Part shown: piece by piece, positions 1 through 6,488 of the stretch
Numbering within the stretch: the first letter of the stretch is position 1
Layout: each line of letters opens with the position of its first letter
Assembly (NCBI GenBank): GCA_934463175.1
Contig: CAKSIW010000038.1
Coordinates: 1 to 24,570 of the forward strand
Direction of reading: 5' to 3'
Length of the DNA: 24,570 nt
DNA from: an uncultured Clostridia bacterium
Lineage (GTDB): Bacteria > Bacillota > Clostridia > Monoglobales > Monoglobaceae
The notes under the pieces: model-generated
The model's input: only the letters and a program-made list of their open reading frames with translations
Database searches by the model: none
Told to the model about the DNA's origin: nothing
Program-made: the position numbers and the translations under genes

Positions 1-80
1 CTTTGATTTTATACCCGTTAAGTAGTATTTAGTTTTTCTGAAATATTCTAAAGGGATATTTAAGTGTGTCGCAGCATGAG

Positions 81-129
81 TCAAAGCTATGTGTTTTTCG
101 GTGCGCAGCCTTGTGTTGCGCACTTTTTT
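81..129 (+). promoter_or_regulatory. Leader hairpin with terminator form, copy 1
   Basis: A stem of GTGCGCA (101-107) and TGCGCAC (117-123) is followed at once by six T (124-129), the form of an intrinsic terminator, 45 bases before the start codon of the 85-residue gene. An alternative stem overlaps it: CAAAG (82-86) with CCTTG (109-113) and TGTG (90-93) with CGCA (104-107), around the loop TTTTTCGGTG. The same loop and the same two alternative stems occur at 23598-23648. It may be an attenuator of the downstream gene; it could also simply be the terminator of a gene to the left of the window. A weak promoter-like pair, TTGATT (3-8) and TATTTA (26-31) with 17 bases between, lies upstream. 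Confidence 0.45.
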
Positions 130-174
130 ATTTTAGGACGGCAGAAGCCTGTCCCACGAAAGGAATGTTTTATT

Positions 175-432
175 ATGGAATCAGATTTTAAAAAAGACCT
201 CAGGCTTGACCTTATGGCGGACAGTCTTGCGCAAATGATAGGCTCATATCTGCGCTACAGCACCTTTGACGTGAACACCCTCATCAACAGCACGGCAGTT
301 CAGGTTCTGACCGAAATACACGAGGTGCTTGAACAGCCCGATTTGCCTGATTTTGAGGCAGTTGACATGATTGTGTGCATTTTCAATAAGTATAATCTTG
401 ATTCGGGCAGGATTCATGAACTGCTTGACTGA
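175..432 (+). CDS. Unrecognised 85-residue helical protein
   Basis: I do not recognise this protein. It starts at ATG 175, after a GAAAGGA ribosome site at 158-164; the reading frame is open further upstream but that part overlaps the leader hairpin and has no ribosome site. The product is acidic, with no signal peptide or membrane segment, and looks mostly helical (for example LMADSLAQMIGSYLRY and VDMIVCIFNKYNLDSGRIHE). A small hairpin with stem GGAC-GGC/GCC-GTCC lies at 136-154, just before the ribosome site, and could affect translation. The gene converges with the S24/S26 protease operon. No function can be given. Confidence that it is a real gene is moderate: it rests on the ribosome site, the clean start and the shared leader element. 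Confidence 0.6.
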   Translation: MESDFKKDLRLDLMADSLAQMIGSYLRYSTFDVNTLINSTAVQVLTEIHEVLEQPDLPDFEAVDMIVCIFNKYNLDSGRIHELLD

Positions 433-436
433 TTTC

Positions 437-465
437 GGGCGTGTCAAAAATCGCCCTCACTTTTT
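437..465 (+). terminator. Weak terminator-like hairpin after the 85-residue gene
   Basis: GGGCG (437-441) can pair with CGCCC (452-456), followed after four bases by five T (461-465). The stem is only five pairs, so the call is weak; the stronger hairpin at 492-528 could stop this transcript as well. Confidence 0.3.
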
Positions 466-486
466 GCACTGTCGGTTCAAACATAA

Positions 487-528
487 AAAGAGGCTGTTTA
501 AAAAGTCAATCTGACTTTTCAAACAGCC
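487..528 (-). terminator. Terminator of the SLH/HprK-like/PqqD/S26 operon
   Basis: GGCTGTTT and AAAAGTCA (492-508) are complementary to TGACTTTT and AAACAGCC (512-528), giving a stem of about 16 pairs with one mismatch. Read on the minus strand the stem is followed by CTCTTTTT. The last codons and the TGA stop of the S24/S26 protease gene (519-521) lie inside the stem. Confidence 0.85.
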
Positions 529-1001
529 CCTTTATCATTTCTCATTTTTCCGACAATCCGCCGTCCGCAATTCTCAGCCCGTTTCCAAAACCGAATGAGC
601 GGCATTGAACGCTTGTATATCCTGTATGAAACTCGGGTGCACGGAACATATTTTTTTCCGCGCCATATGCCCTTCATGACGCCGATGACCAAATCCTCCG
701 TCACACCATATTCAAAAACAAACTGATTGTCTCCGCAGAGCACATATCCGTCATCATTCCGCCCGACAATTCTGTGCAGAACAAACTGCCCGTTTTGCCG
801 CCTGTATAGAATCACGTCGCCCTTCTGCGGTTTCTCCGCCGATTCCAGCACAACACTGTCAACGCCCTGACGAATCAGCGGCAGCATACTCATTCCGCGC
901 GGCTTGAAAACAACCTCTCCGCCTGCGGCGAGCTTCTCCTCAATCAGCGGCAAAAGCACCGCCAGACTGATTTCATTGCTCATGTTCTCAGTGTTATCCA
1001 T
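519..1001 (-). CDS. Soluble S24/S26 (SipW-like) protease family protein
   Basis: This 160-residue protein carries the signal peptidase/LexA-type serine protease core. The nucleophile motif GMSM is at 36-39 (Ser38). GDVILYRR begins at 61, and LHRIV at 75-79 supplies a His at 76 where bacterial type I signal peptidases have the catalytic Lys. CGDNQ at 89-93 supplies a likely Asp91. Ser-His-Asp is the SipW (archaeal/ER) arrangement. Unlike SipW there is no convincing membrane segment, so it probably acts in the cytoplasm, or on a peptide made there (inference). The C-terminal third is basic. The start ATG overlaps the end of the PqqD-like gene by 8 bases, so translational coupling is likely. It is the last gene of its operon. 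Its substrate is unknown; a regulatory rather than processing role is possible. Confidence 0.8.
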   Translation of the reverse strand: MDNTENMSNEISLAVLLPLIEEKLAAGGEVVFKPRGMSMLPLIRQGVDSVVLESAEKPQKGDVILYRRQNGQFVLHRIVGRNDDGYVLCGDNQFVFEYGVTEDLVIGVMKGIWRGKKYVPCTRVSYRIYKRSMPLIRFWKRAENCGRRIVGKMRNDKGAV

Positions 1002-1260
1002 CTATCAGCTCAGCGTCCCTCATTTTTTTCACAAATGCCGCAACGTCCGCCGCCGCGGTTTCCTCATTTGTGTCATATTCCTCCAAAAGTGCCGAAACAA
1101 GCGTTTTCTCGTCCGTCTCCTCAGTCATTGCTTTCCAAAGAAAAGCACCCGTCTCGTTCAGATTGATCATTCCGTTGAAATCCAGTGCTGCGTCTCCGAC
1201 AGGAACAACCACATTATATCCTGCAACATTGCGCAATATATACCCCTCTTTAATCTTCAT
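994..1260 (-). CDS. PqqD-like peptide chaperone family protein
   Basis: An 88-residue protein with the PqqD/winged-helix pattern: an N-terminal beta part with GYILRNVAGYNVVVPVG, the family hallmark NLNETGAFLWKAM at about 34-46, then a helix with EETDEKTLVSALLEEYD and a C-terminal helix with VAAFVKKMRDAELI. PqqD-type proteins bind the leader of a ribosomally made peptide and present it to a modifying enzyme; others are free-standing with unknown partners. The ribosome site AAAGGGG lies nine bases from the ATG. The gene lies between an HPr-kinase-like ATPase and an S24/S26 protease, which fits peptide tailoring, but no precursor peptide, radical SAM enzyme or transporter is visible here. The exact ligand is unknown. 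Confidence 0.85.
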   Translation of the reverse strand: MKIKEGYILRNVAGYNVVVPVGDAALDFNGMINLNETGAFLWKAMTEETDEKTLVSALLEEYDTNEETAAADVAAFVKKMRDAELIDG

Positions 1261-1285
1261 CTTTCATTCCCCTTTCCAAAATGCC

Positions 1286-1990
1286 TCATTCGTTCATGCC
1301 GCGGTATGCGGTATATGCCGCCTCGTCCTCCATATTGCAGCCCATGCGGAACACCTTTGTTTTCCGCAGCAACCTGTCAAGCAGTGCCAAAAGAGCTGTC
1401 ATATCATCGCCGTATGCAGGGCGCAGTGTCTGATTCAGAATCGGATATATCGCGTTTCCGGGCGAAAGTCTGCCAATCCAGTTCTGCGGTGCGCGCTCCA
1501 GAAAGCATATCCCTCTGAGCGGCACACGCGCATTGCGGTTCTTGTCTGTTTTGCCGCTCCACGGCGTTCCATAGACCCACGCTCCGTCCTCATGCAGTCT
1601 TATGACAGGCTTGTCATCGTTTATTATATATGTCCTGTCCTCCCCGAACACCTTTTGCCACAGTGCCGTATGCGTGGACTTTCCCGTTCCGCTCGGTGCG
1701 GAAAATAAATATGCATATCCGTCATACGCCACAGCGGAGGCATGAAGCATGAATGCGTCATACGGCAGCAGCTTGGTGCAGAACTCAAAGCCCGTCCAGA
1801 TATACTCGCACTCCTCTTCCGAAAGGTGCGGCAGCTCCGCGTGCTTCTGCCTGATGAAGCTGTCGGAAAGCCCGATTGAAATCTCGGGCTCACCTTCAAA
1901 GCCGCATATATAGTCTTTTGCCTGTTCCTTTATTATACCGTCACGCAGGGTCATTCCAACCTTTATCCCCGCAATCAAATACTTTTCCAT
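1286..1990 (-). CDS. HPr kinase-like ATPase, PqqD-associated
   Basis: This 234-residue protein resembles the C-terminal kinase domain of HPr kinase/phosphorylase. MLHASAVAYDGYAYLFSAPS (81-100) runs into a Walker A, SAPSGTGKST (97-106). NDDKP (124-128) is a likely metal- or phosphate-contacting loop, and GTPWSGK (141-147) follows. It lacks the N-terminal domain and length of true HprK (about 310 residues), so it is unlikely to be the carbon-regulation kinase. Stand-alone HprK-like proteins occur beside PqqD-type proteins and, in some lasso peptide clusters, phosphorylate the precursor; by analogy this one may act on a small peptide (inference). An AAAGGAG ribosome site precedes the ATG by five bases. 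The gene follows the SLH gene by 17 bases and ends 25 bases before the PqqD-like gene. Confidence 0.75.
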   Translation of the reverse strand: MEKYLIAGIKVGMTLRDGIIKEQAKDYICGFEGEPEISIGLSDSFIRQKHAELPHLSEEECEYIWTGFEFCTKLLPYDAFMLHASAVAYDGYAYLFSAPSGTGKSTHTALWQKVFGEDRTYIINDDKPVIRLHEDGAWVYGTPWSGKTDKNRNARVPLRGICFLERAPQNWIGRLSPGNAIYPILNQTLRPAYGDDMTALLALLDRLLRKTKVFRMGCNMEDEAAYTAYRGMNE

Positions 1991-2007
1991 AAAGCTCCTT
2001 TGAAATC

Positions 2008-3018
2008 CTATTTTTCCTCTTCGCCTTCAGCCGCATTCTCCGCCTGTTTTTCGGTCTCAGCTCCGTTCGATTCCGCATTGTCATTCACTGTCTCGCCGTT
2101 GTCTGTTGCAAGGATTGTTCCGATGTCAACAACACTGTCACGACAGCAATAGATTCTCTTTGCCTCTGCACTGCCACACTCCAGAGTTATGTTCGGCTGA
2201 ACAACGCGGAGCTCGCCGAACTTGCCCGCAGCCGTCACTGTTTCGCCGCCGCGGATTACAACCTTGCCCGAAAGGTCTGCATTTATGATTTTGACTTCCG
2301 CCTTGCCGATTCCATCGCCCAGAACAAGCATTTTATCGCTCTTGATTCCGTCAAGCGTGATTCCGCCGACTCTGACCATGACGTTTCCGTCAGAGGGAAC
2401 AGTGTTCACCGACGCGTCATCAACATAATATGAAACCAAACGGTTCATGACAGCCGCAAACTCTGCACGCGAAATGTTGCTTTCGGGATTGAGATAGCCG
2501 TCAGCACCTGTAACATATCCGTTTGAAATGATTGCCGCAACAGCCTCCTTTGCCCATGAAGCAACAGCCGCGCCGTCCTTATAGTCATTCAGGATTGTTG
2601 TGTCAATGTTCTTGTCAAGATTAAGCGAGAAAACTCTTGCGAGAACCACAAAAGCCTCCTGTCTTGTGATCGGGTCATTCGGGTTCAGCTTGTTGTCCGC
2701 ACCTGTGAACGCGCCCATCGCAACAGCCTTTGCCATTGATGAATAGAACCAGTCCTCTGACTTGACATCCGTGAACGCGGAAATGTCAGCCTCAGAGGAC
2801 GCCGCACACGCACGCGCCATGATTGTTGCCATCTCGGCTCTTGTCATGTTGTTGTCGGGGTATATATATCCGCCGCTGCCTGTCAGAAGTCCGTTATCAA
2901 CAGCCGCCTGAAGTGACGCGGTTGCCCAGTTGTCGGGCATGTCGGCGAAATCCGCCGCAAACGCCATCTGCGAGAACGCAAGCAAACATACAGTGATTAT
3001 TGCAATTATCTTTTTCAT
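2008..3018 (-). CDS. Secreted SLH-domain surface protein
   Basis: A 336-residue exported protein. Residues 1-21 are a signal peptide ending AFA. Three SLH domains follow at about 24-72, 82-131 and 144-197, each ending in the conserved motif (MTRAE, ITRQE, ISRAE). They bind pyruvylated secondary cell-wall polymer and hold the protein on the cell surface. Residues 210-305 form a beta-rich domain with short repeats (VMVRVGG, KVVIRGGETV, KFGELRVVQ) and three Cys, possibly a small beta-helix of unknown role. The tail (305-336) is Glu/Asn-rich and disordered. The SLH domains are N-terminal, opposite to the giant protein of this window. It is the first gene after a strong promoter, and the kinase-like gene follows in the same unit; whether they share a function is unknown. 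Confidence 0.9.
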   Translation of the reverse strand: MKKIIAIITVCLLAFSQMAFAADFADMPDNWATASLQAAVDNGLLTGSGGYIYPDNNMTRAEMATIMARACAASSEADISAFTDVKSEDWFYSSMAKAVAMGAFTGADNKLNPNDPITRQEAFVVLARVFSLNLDKNIDTTILNDYKDGAAVASWAKEAVAAIISNGYVTGADGYLNPESNISRAEFAAVMNRLVSYYVDDASVNTVPSDGNVMVRVGGITLDGIKSDKMLVLGDGIGKAEVKIINADLSGKVVIRGGETVTAAGKFGELRVVQPNITLECGSAEAKRIYCCRDSVVDIGTILATDNGETVNDNAESNGAETEKQAENAAEGEEEK

Positions 3019-3055
3019 TTTATCCTATTCCTTTCGGTTTGTAATATATATTGCT

Positions 3056-3084
3056 ATTATACATTATTTCCGAAACTTTTTCAA
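3056..3084 (-). promoter_or_regulatory. Sigma-A promoter of the SLH-led operon
   Basis: On the minus strand TTGAAA (3084-3079) and a perfect TATAAT (3061-3056) are separated by 17 bases. It lies about 40 bases upstream of the SLH gene, whose ribosome site is AAAGGA. No other good promoter is visible before the next three genes, so all four are probably one unit. Confidence 0.85.
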
Positions 3085-3133
3085 TCACATTTTTGAATTT
3101 TTTTGTTTATGTCATAATTTTCATGATATTACA

Positions 3134-3176
3134 CAAAAAAAAGCCGTCCGAACAGTCATGCTGACTGTTCGGACGG
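3134..3176 (-). terminator. Strong terminator of asnA
   Basis: A perfect 15-pair stem (3144-3158 with 3162-3176) has a three-base loop and, read on the minus strand, is followed by GC and a run of eight T. It lies 16 bases after the asnA stop codon and separates asnA from the promoter of the SLH-led operon. Confidence 0.95.
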
Positions 3177-3192
3177 AAATTATATATTCCGC

Positions 3193-4212
3193 TCAAAGCA
3201 GATTTATTCCTGCTTCGCGGCATTCCTCAACCATTTTCTCCGGCCATACGGAGGTCTGAACCTCGCCTATATGCGCCTTGTGCAGCAGGAACATACAAAT
3301 TCTCGACTGACCGATTCCGCCGCCGATTGTATACGGCAGTCTGCCTGCAAGCAAATCTCTGTGGAACGGCAGGCTTGACCGTTCCTCACATTTTGCCGTT
3401 TTCAACTGGCTTTTGAGAGATTCCTCCGAAACGCGGATTCCCATGCTTGACACCTCAAACGGTATGTCAAGCAGTTCATCATAGAAAATCAAATCGCCGT
3501 TCAGCTCCCAGTCATCATAGTCGGGTGCTCTGCCGTCGTGTTTTTTGCCTGAGCCGAGATAGTCTCCGATTTTCATGAGGAAAACCGCGCCGCGGCTTTT
3601 TGTGATTTCATGCTCACGTTCCTTCGGTGTCAGATCGGGATACATATCCTCCAGCTCCTGTGTTGTCAGAAAGCTCAGCTCCTCGGGAAGTCTCGGTTCA
3701 ATCTGCGGAAAACGCGAATTGATATATTTTTCGGTCATTTTGAAAACTTCATATATTTTCTTAACCGTCTGCTTCAGCGTTGACAAATTTCTGTCGTTTT
3801 TGTCAATGACCTTTTCCCAGTCCCACTGGTCAACATAAATTGAGTGAATGTTGTCGGTTTCTTCATCGCGGCGGATTGCATTCATGTCAGTGTAAAGCCC
3901 TTCATCACATGAAAAGCCGTATTCCTTCAGCGCATATCTTTTCCACTTTGCAAGCGAATGAACAATCTGAAGAGTGCGTCCCGTTTCCGCAACGTCAAAC
4001 GAAACAGGGCGTTCAACGCCGTTCAAGTCGTCATTGAGACCCGTTTCGGGTGCAACAAAAAGCGGCGCGGAAACACGCGTCAAATGCAGCTCGCGTGCAA
4101 GGTTTGTTTCAAAATAGTCCTTTGTCGCCTTGATTGCAACCTGTGTGTCACGAAGATTCAGCGACGGGTGGTAATCCTTTGGTTTTATGATTTCAGCCAT
4201 AATAAGTTTCAT
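3193..4212 (-). CDS. asnA: Aspartate--ammonia ligase AsnA
   Basis: AsnA makes asparagine from aspartate, ammonia and ATP, with release of AMP and pyrophosphate. It is a class II tRNA-synthetase-like enzyme, typically about 330 residues; this one has 339 (335 from the second Met). Family motifs run the whole length: SLNLRDTQVAIKATKDYFE, RVSAPLFVAPETGLNDDLNG, VERPVSFDV, LAKWKRYALKEYGF, GLYTDMNAIRRDEE, SIYVDQWDWEKVI, RGAVFLMKIGD, LNGDLIFYDELLD, and near the end TIGGGIGQSRICMFLLHK. GAAAGG lies only two bases before the first ATG and 14 before the second (MAEI), so the start is uncertain by four residues. It is a single-gene unit with its own promoter and terminator. The leader is about 40 bases, with no room for a T-box. 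Confidence 0.97.
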   Translation of the reverse strand: MKLIMAEIIKPKDYHPSLNLRDTQVAIKATKDYFETNLARELHLTRVSAPLFVAPETGLNDDLNGVERPVSFDVAETGRTLQIVHSLAKWKRYALKEYGFSCDEGLYTDMNAIRRDEETDNIHSIYVDQWDWEKVIDKNDRNLSTLKQTVKKIYEVFKMTEKYINSRFPQIEPRLPEELSFLTTQELEDMYPDLTPKEREHEITKSRGAVFLMKIGDYLGSGKKHDGRAPDYDDWELNGDLIFYDELLDIPFEVSSMGIRVSEESLKSQLKTAKCEERSSLPFHRDLLAGRLPYTIGGGIGQSRICMFLLHKAHIGEVQTSVWPEKMVEECREAGINLL

Positions 4213-4257
4213 TGCCTTTCGTTATTTATAAAATCGGCACGGTGCGCCATATTAAAG

Positions 4258-4286
4258 AGTATATCACCTTTTCCGAAAAATTACAA
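4258..4286 (-). promoter_or_regulatory. Sigma-A promoter of asnA
   Basis: On the minus strand TTGTAA (4286-4281) and TATACT (4263-4258) are 17 bases apart, about 45 bases before the asnA start codon. Confidence 0.75.
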
Positions 4287-4327
4287 GTGAATTTTAATAA
4301 TTTTTAAAAATTCGGATATACTATACC

Positions 4328-4347
4328 TATAATTTAATCAGGAGGTG
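4328..4347 (+). promoter_or_regulatory. -10 element and ribosome site of the DUF1540 gene
   Basis: TATAAT (4328-4333) is a perfect -10 box; an alternative, TATACT, lies at 4317-4322. No good -35 box is visible at the right distance. AGGAGGTG (4340-4347) is a near-ideal ribosome site seven bases before the ATG. The short distance between the -10 and the start codon leaves a leader of only about 15 bases if TATAAT is used. Confidence 0.6.
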
Positions 4348-4354
4348 AATTTCT

Positions 4355-4510
4355 ATGGAAAACAGCGGTGTTCTCTGCAATGTCAGCGAGTGTATGCATC
4401 ATTGCTGCGGCAGCAAGTGCAATCTTGAGAAAATTGAGGTGACAAACGAAAGAACAAGTGCCGATTCAATGTCGGATCCTCATTTCTGCAAGAGCTATGA
4501 AAAGAGATAA
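4355..4510 (+). CDS. DUF1540 small Cys-rich protein
   Basis: A 51-residue protein recognisable as DUF1540, a small family common in spore-forming Clostridia and Bacilli with no assigned reaction. Six Cys are seen at 8, 13, 17, 18, 22 and 45, with His15 and His16, in the pattern CNVSECMHHCCGSKC followed by the family ending SDPHFCKSYEKR. The spacing suggests metal binding, probably zinc (inference). It has a very strong ribosome site. It is transcribed away from asnA out of a shared 142-base intergenic region and closed by its own terminator, so it is a single-gene unit. Confidence 0.9.
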   Translation: MENSGVLCNVSECMHHCCGSKCNLEKIEVTNERTSADSMSDPHFCKSYEKR

Positions 4511-4553
4511 ATAATCATTTGTGCGGCTTTATGACAAAGCCGGAAAAAGACAG

Positions 4554-4599
4554 CGGCAGATATTCTCCATTCGCGTGAATACCTGCCGTTTTCGTTTTT
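4554..4599 (+). terminator. Terminator between the DUF1540 and yitT-like genes
   Basis: CGGCAG and TATTC (4554-4565) pair with GAATA and CTGCCG (4577-4588) around one A/C mismatch, followed by TTTTCGTTTTT (4589-4599). Read on the minus strand the same stem is followed by CTGTCTTTTT, so it probably also ends the large operon whose last stop codon is at 4598-4600. A second small hairpin, CGGCTTT/AAAGCCG, lies at 4524-4542. Confidence 0.85.
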
Positions 4600-5437
4600 A
4601 ATAATATACGTAAAATCCGTTGCCGATTATCTGCTGTGATTCCGAAAAAATTATGAACGCATCGCTGTCAATCGCAAGAATTTTCTGCTGAAATTTCGGA
4701 ACCTCATGATCCTTCAGCGCGCAAATCAGCATGTCCTTGTGTTCGCTTGTATATCCCCCGACAACATCAACCATGGTCACTCCGCGCGGCGATGTGCTGA
4801 CAAGCCTTTGGCATATTTCATCGCCCTTTTCCGATATTATGAACGCCAGCTTTGAAATGTTCAGCTTGCGAATCAGCCTGTCAATTGCGGTGCTTGATAT
4901 GAACAAGGCAAGCGCACCGAGCATTGCAAGGTCAACCGTCCGAAAGCAAATCAGCGACGCTGCAATGACAACCGAATCAATCATCAGAATCGCGCTCCCG
5001 ATTGACGCCTGCGGAAATGCACACTGAATCAGCCTGCCCACAATGTCCGTTCCGCCCGTGCTTGCGCCGTTCACCAAGGTGAGTGCAATTCCCGTGCCAT
5101 AGAGTGCCGCACCGAAGATTGACGCCAAAATTGCGTTATCGGTTGCAGGAGGCAGATATGAAAACAGCTGAACCAAAACCGACACCAAGGTTGCAACCGC
5201 AAGTGTTTTAAACACAAACTCCTTGCCGAGATAACGCCAGCCGCAAAGCAGCAGCACTGCGTTGATGACGCAGTAGGAAACGCCTGTCGGGATTTTCAGA
5301 GTGTAGTATAAGATTGTTGAAGCACCCGACACGCCGCCGTTTACAATCTTGTTCGGCACGAAAAACAGTGCTATTGCGGCAGACAGAATTGTTGCACCGA
5401 GAACAATCAGAAAAATTTCTTTCAATCTGTTTTTCAT
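4598..5437 (-). CDS. YitT family membrane protein (DUF161 + DUF2179)
   Basis: A 279-residue inner membrane protein. About five hydrophobic segments fill residues 1-190 (first at 8-27, FLIVLGATILSAAIALFFVP). Family motifs are NKIVNGGVSGASTILYY, NAVLLLCGWRYLGKEFVFKT and LVNGASTGGTDIVGRLI. The C-terminal DUF2179 domain (about 200-279) has SPRGVTMVDVVGGYTSEHKDMLICAL and ends near DSDAFIIFSE. Members are widespread in Firmicutes, often in several copies; a transport role is suspected but not settled. The gene starts five bases after the rseP stop and is the last of the operon, followed by the shared terminator. Its place after rseP is not the usual one (ispG often comes next), so a functional link to the operon is uncertain. 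Confidence 0.93.
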   Translation of the reverse strand: MKNRLKEIFLIVLGATILSAAIALFFVPNKIVNGGVSGASTILYYTLKIPTGVSYCVINAVLLLCGWRYLGKEFVFKTLAVATLVSVLVQLFSYLPPATDNAILASIFGAALYGTGIALTLVNGASTGGTDIVGRLIQCAFPQASIGSAILMIDSVVIAASLICFRTVDLAMLGALALFISSTAIDRLIRKLNISKLAFIISEKGDEICQRLVSTSPRGVTMVDVVGGYTSEHKDMLICALKDHEVPKFQQKILAIDSDAFIIFSESQQIIGNGFYVYY

Positions 5438-5442
5438 TTGTT

Positions 5443-6477
5443 TTATCCTCCGTTAATAAGTTTCAGAATATCATTCCATGTTGCAAGAACCATAACTGCC
5501 ATAAGCAAAATCAAGCCGACAAAATGAACAAGTCCCTCTCTTTCGGGCGGAATCGGCTTGCGGCGCAGAGCCTCAACAAGCACAAAGAAAATCCGTCCGC
5601 CGTCCAATGCGGGAATCGGCAGAAGGTTCATCAGTCCGATGTTGACCGATATGAAAGCCGCAAGATATATCAGGCTCACAAAGCCGCCCGTCCGCGCGGT
5701 TGTGTTCATTGCGCCGACCACTCCGACAGGTCCCGAGACCTCACTGACCTTTGCCTGACCGCGAAGCAGCATTCCGAGCGACACAAACACAAGCTTTCCC
5801 ATCCACACTGTCTGGAAAAAGGCTTCTCTCACAACAGTGACAGGGTTCGCATTCTCAATTTTCGGTGTGAAGCCAATCAGATATGCCGGTGTGCCGTCGG
5901 TATATTTTGCCTCATACGGCGAAAAAGTGCCGCTCAGCTTTTCGCTGCCGCGCTTTATCACAATATCAAATTTCGCTCCGCCGTTTTGCTGCATTGCAAA
6001 ATCAATATCGCGCTTGATGTGCACACGTGTGCCGTTTATTGATACAATTCTGTCGCCCTCACGCAGAAAATCCGCAAGGTCGGACTGCTCCATAACGCTG
6101 TCAACCTGCGTTCCGGCAATTCCTCCCGAGGAGGTCGCCGCAACAAAAATCAGGCATACCAAAAAACCGAGAATGACATTCATGCCTGCACCCGCAGCGA
6201 GAATAACCAGTCTTGCATACCAAGGCTTTGCGGAAAATGAGCCTTCATCTCCGCTCTCGCAGTCCTCGCCCTCCATGCTGCAAAATCCGCCGACGGGAAT
6301 CGCACGCACGGAATATTTCGTCTCTCCGCGCTGCTTTGAAAAAATTGCGGGACCCATGCCGATTGCAAATTCATGAACCTTCACTCCGAAAATACGCGCA
6401 CATATGAAATGCCCAAGCTCATGAACAAAAATTATAAGTGAAAACATCAGTATTGCAAATATAATCGTTACCGCCAT
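5443..6477 (-). CDS. rseP: Site-2 intramembrane zinc metalloprotease RseP
   Basis: A 344-residue site-2 protease, which cuts membrane-embedded substrates such as anti-sigma factors or remnant signal peptides. The catalytic HELGH is at 19-23 within the first membrane segment. RAIPVGGFCSMEGED (58-72) follows, then a second membrane region (about 88-113), one PDZ domain (about 120-210, with LREGDRIVSINGTRV), and the third zinc-ligand motif in MNLLPIPALDGG (Asp292). Length and order match the RasP/RseP family. It lies 11 bases after dxr, as in many Firmicutes. The native substrate cannot be deduced from this window; no sigma or anti-sigma gene is present. Confidence 0.96.
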   Translation of the reverse strand: MAVTIIFAILMFSLIIFVHELGHFICARIFGVKVHEFAIGMGPAIFSKQRGETKYSVRAIPVGGFCSMEGEDCESGDEGSFSAKPWYARLVILAAGAGMNVILGFLVCLIFVAATSSGGIAGTQVDSVMEQSDLADFLREGDRIVSINGTRVHIKRDIDFAMQQNGGAKFDIVIKRGSEKLSGTFSPYEAKYTDGTPAYLIGFTPKIENANPVTVVREAFFQTVWMGKLVFVSLGMLLRGQAKVSEVSGPVGVVGAMNTTARTGGFVSLIYLAAFISVNIGLMNLLPIPALDGGRIFFVLVEALRRKPIPPEREGLVHFVGLILLMAVMVLATWNDILKLINGG

Positions 6478-6488
6478 AACCGAACCGT

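Noticed and set aside
41..110. Possible cyclic-di-GMP riboswitch, because of the string TCAAAGCTA and GC arms
   Set aside because: The conserved GEMM core and tetraloop-receptor parts are missing, and copy 2 does not keep the string.
64..174. Longer form of the 85-residue protein from upstream in-frame start codons
   Set aside because: No ribosome site is visible there, and the extension would be coded by the leader hairpin itself.
1286..1990. True HPr kinase/phosphorylase (hprK)
   Set aside because: The protein is about 75 residues too short, lacks the N-terminal domain, and sits beside a PqqD-like gene rather than lgt or other usual neighbours.
4213..4257. Possible T-box or other riboswitch before asnA
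   Set aside because: The leader predicted from the promoter is only about 40 bases, with no terminator and no T-box consensus.
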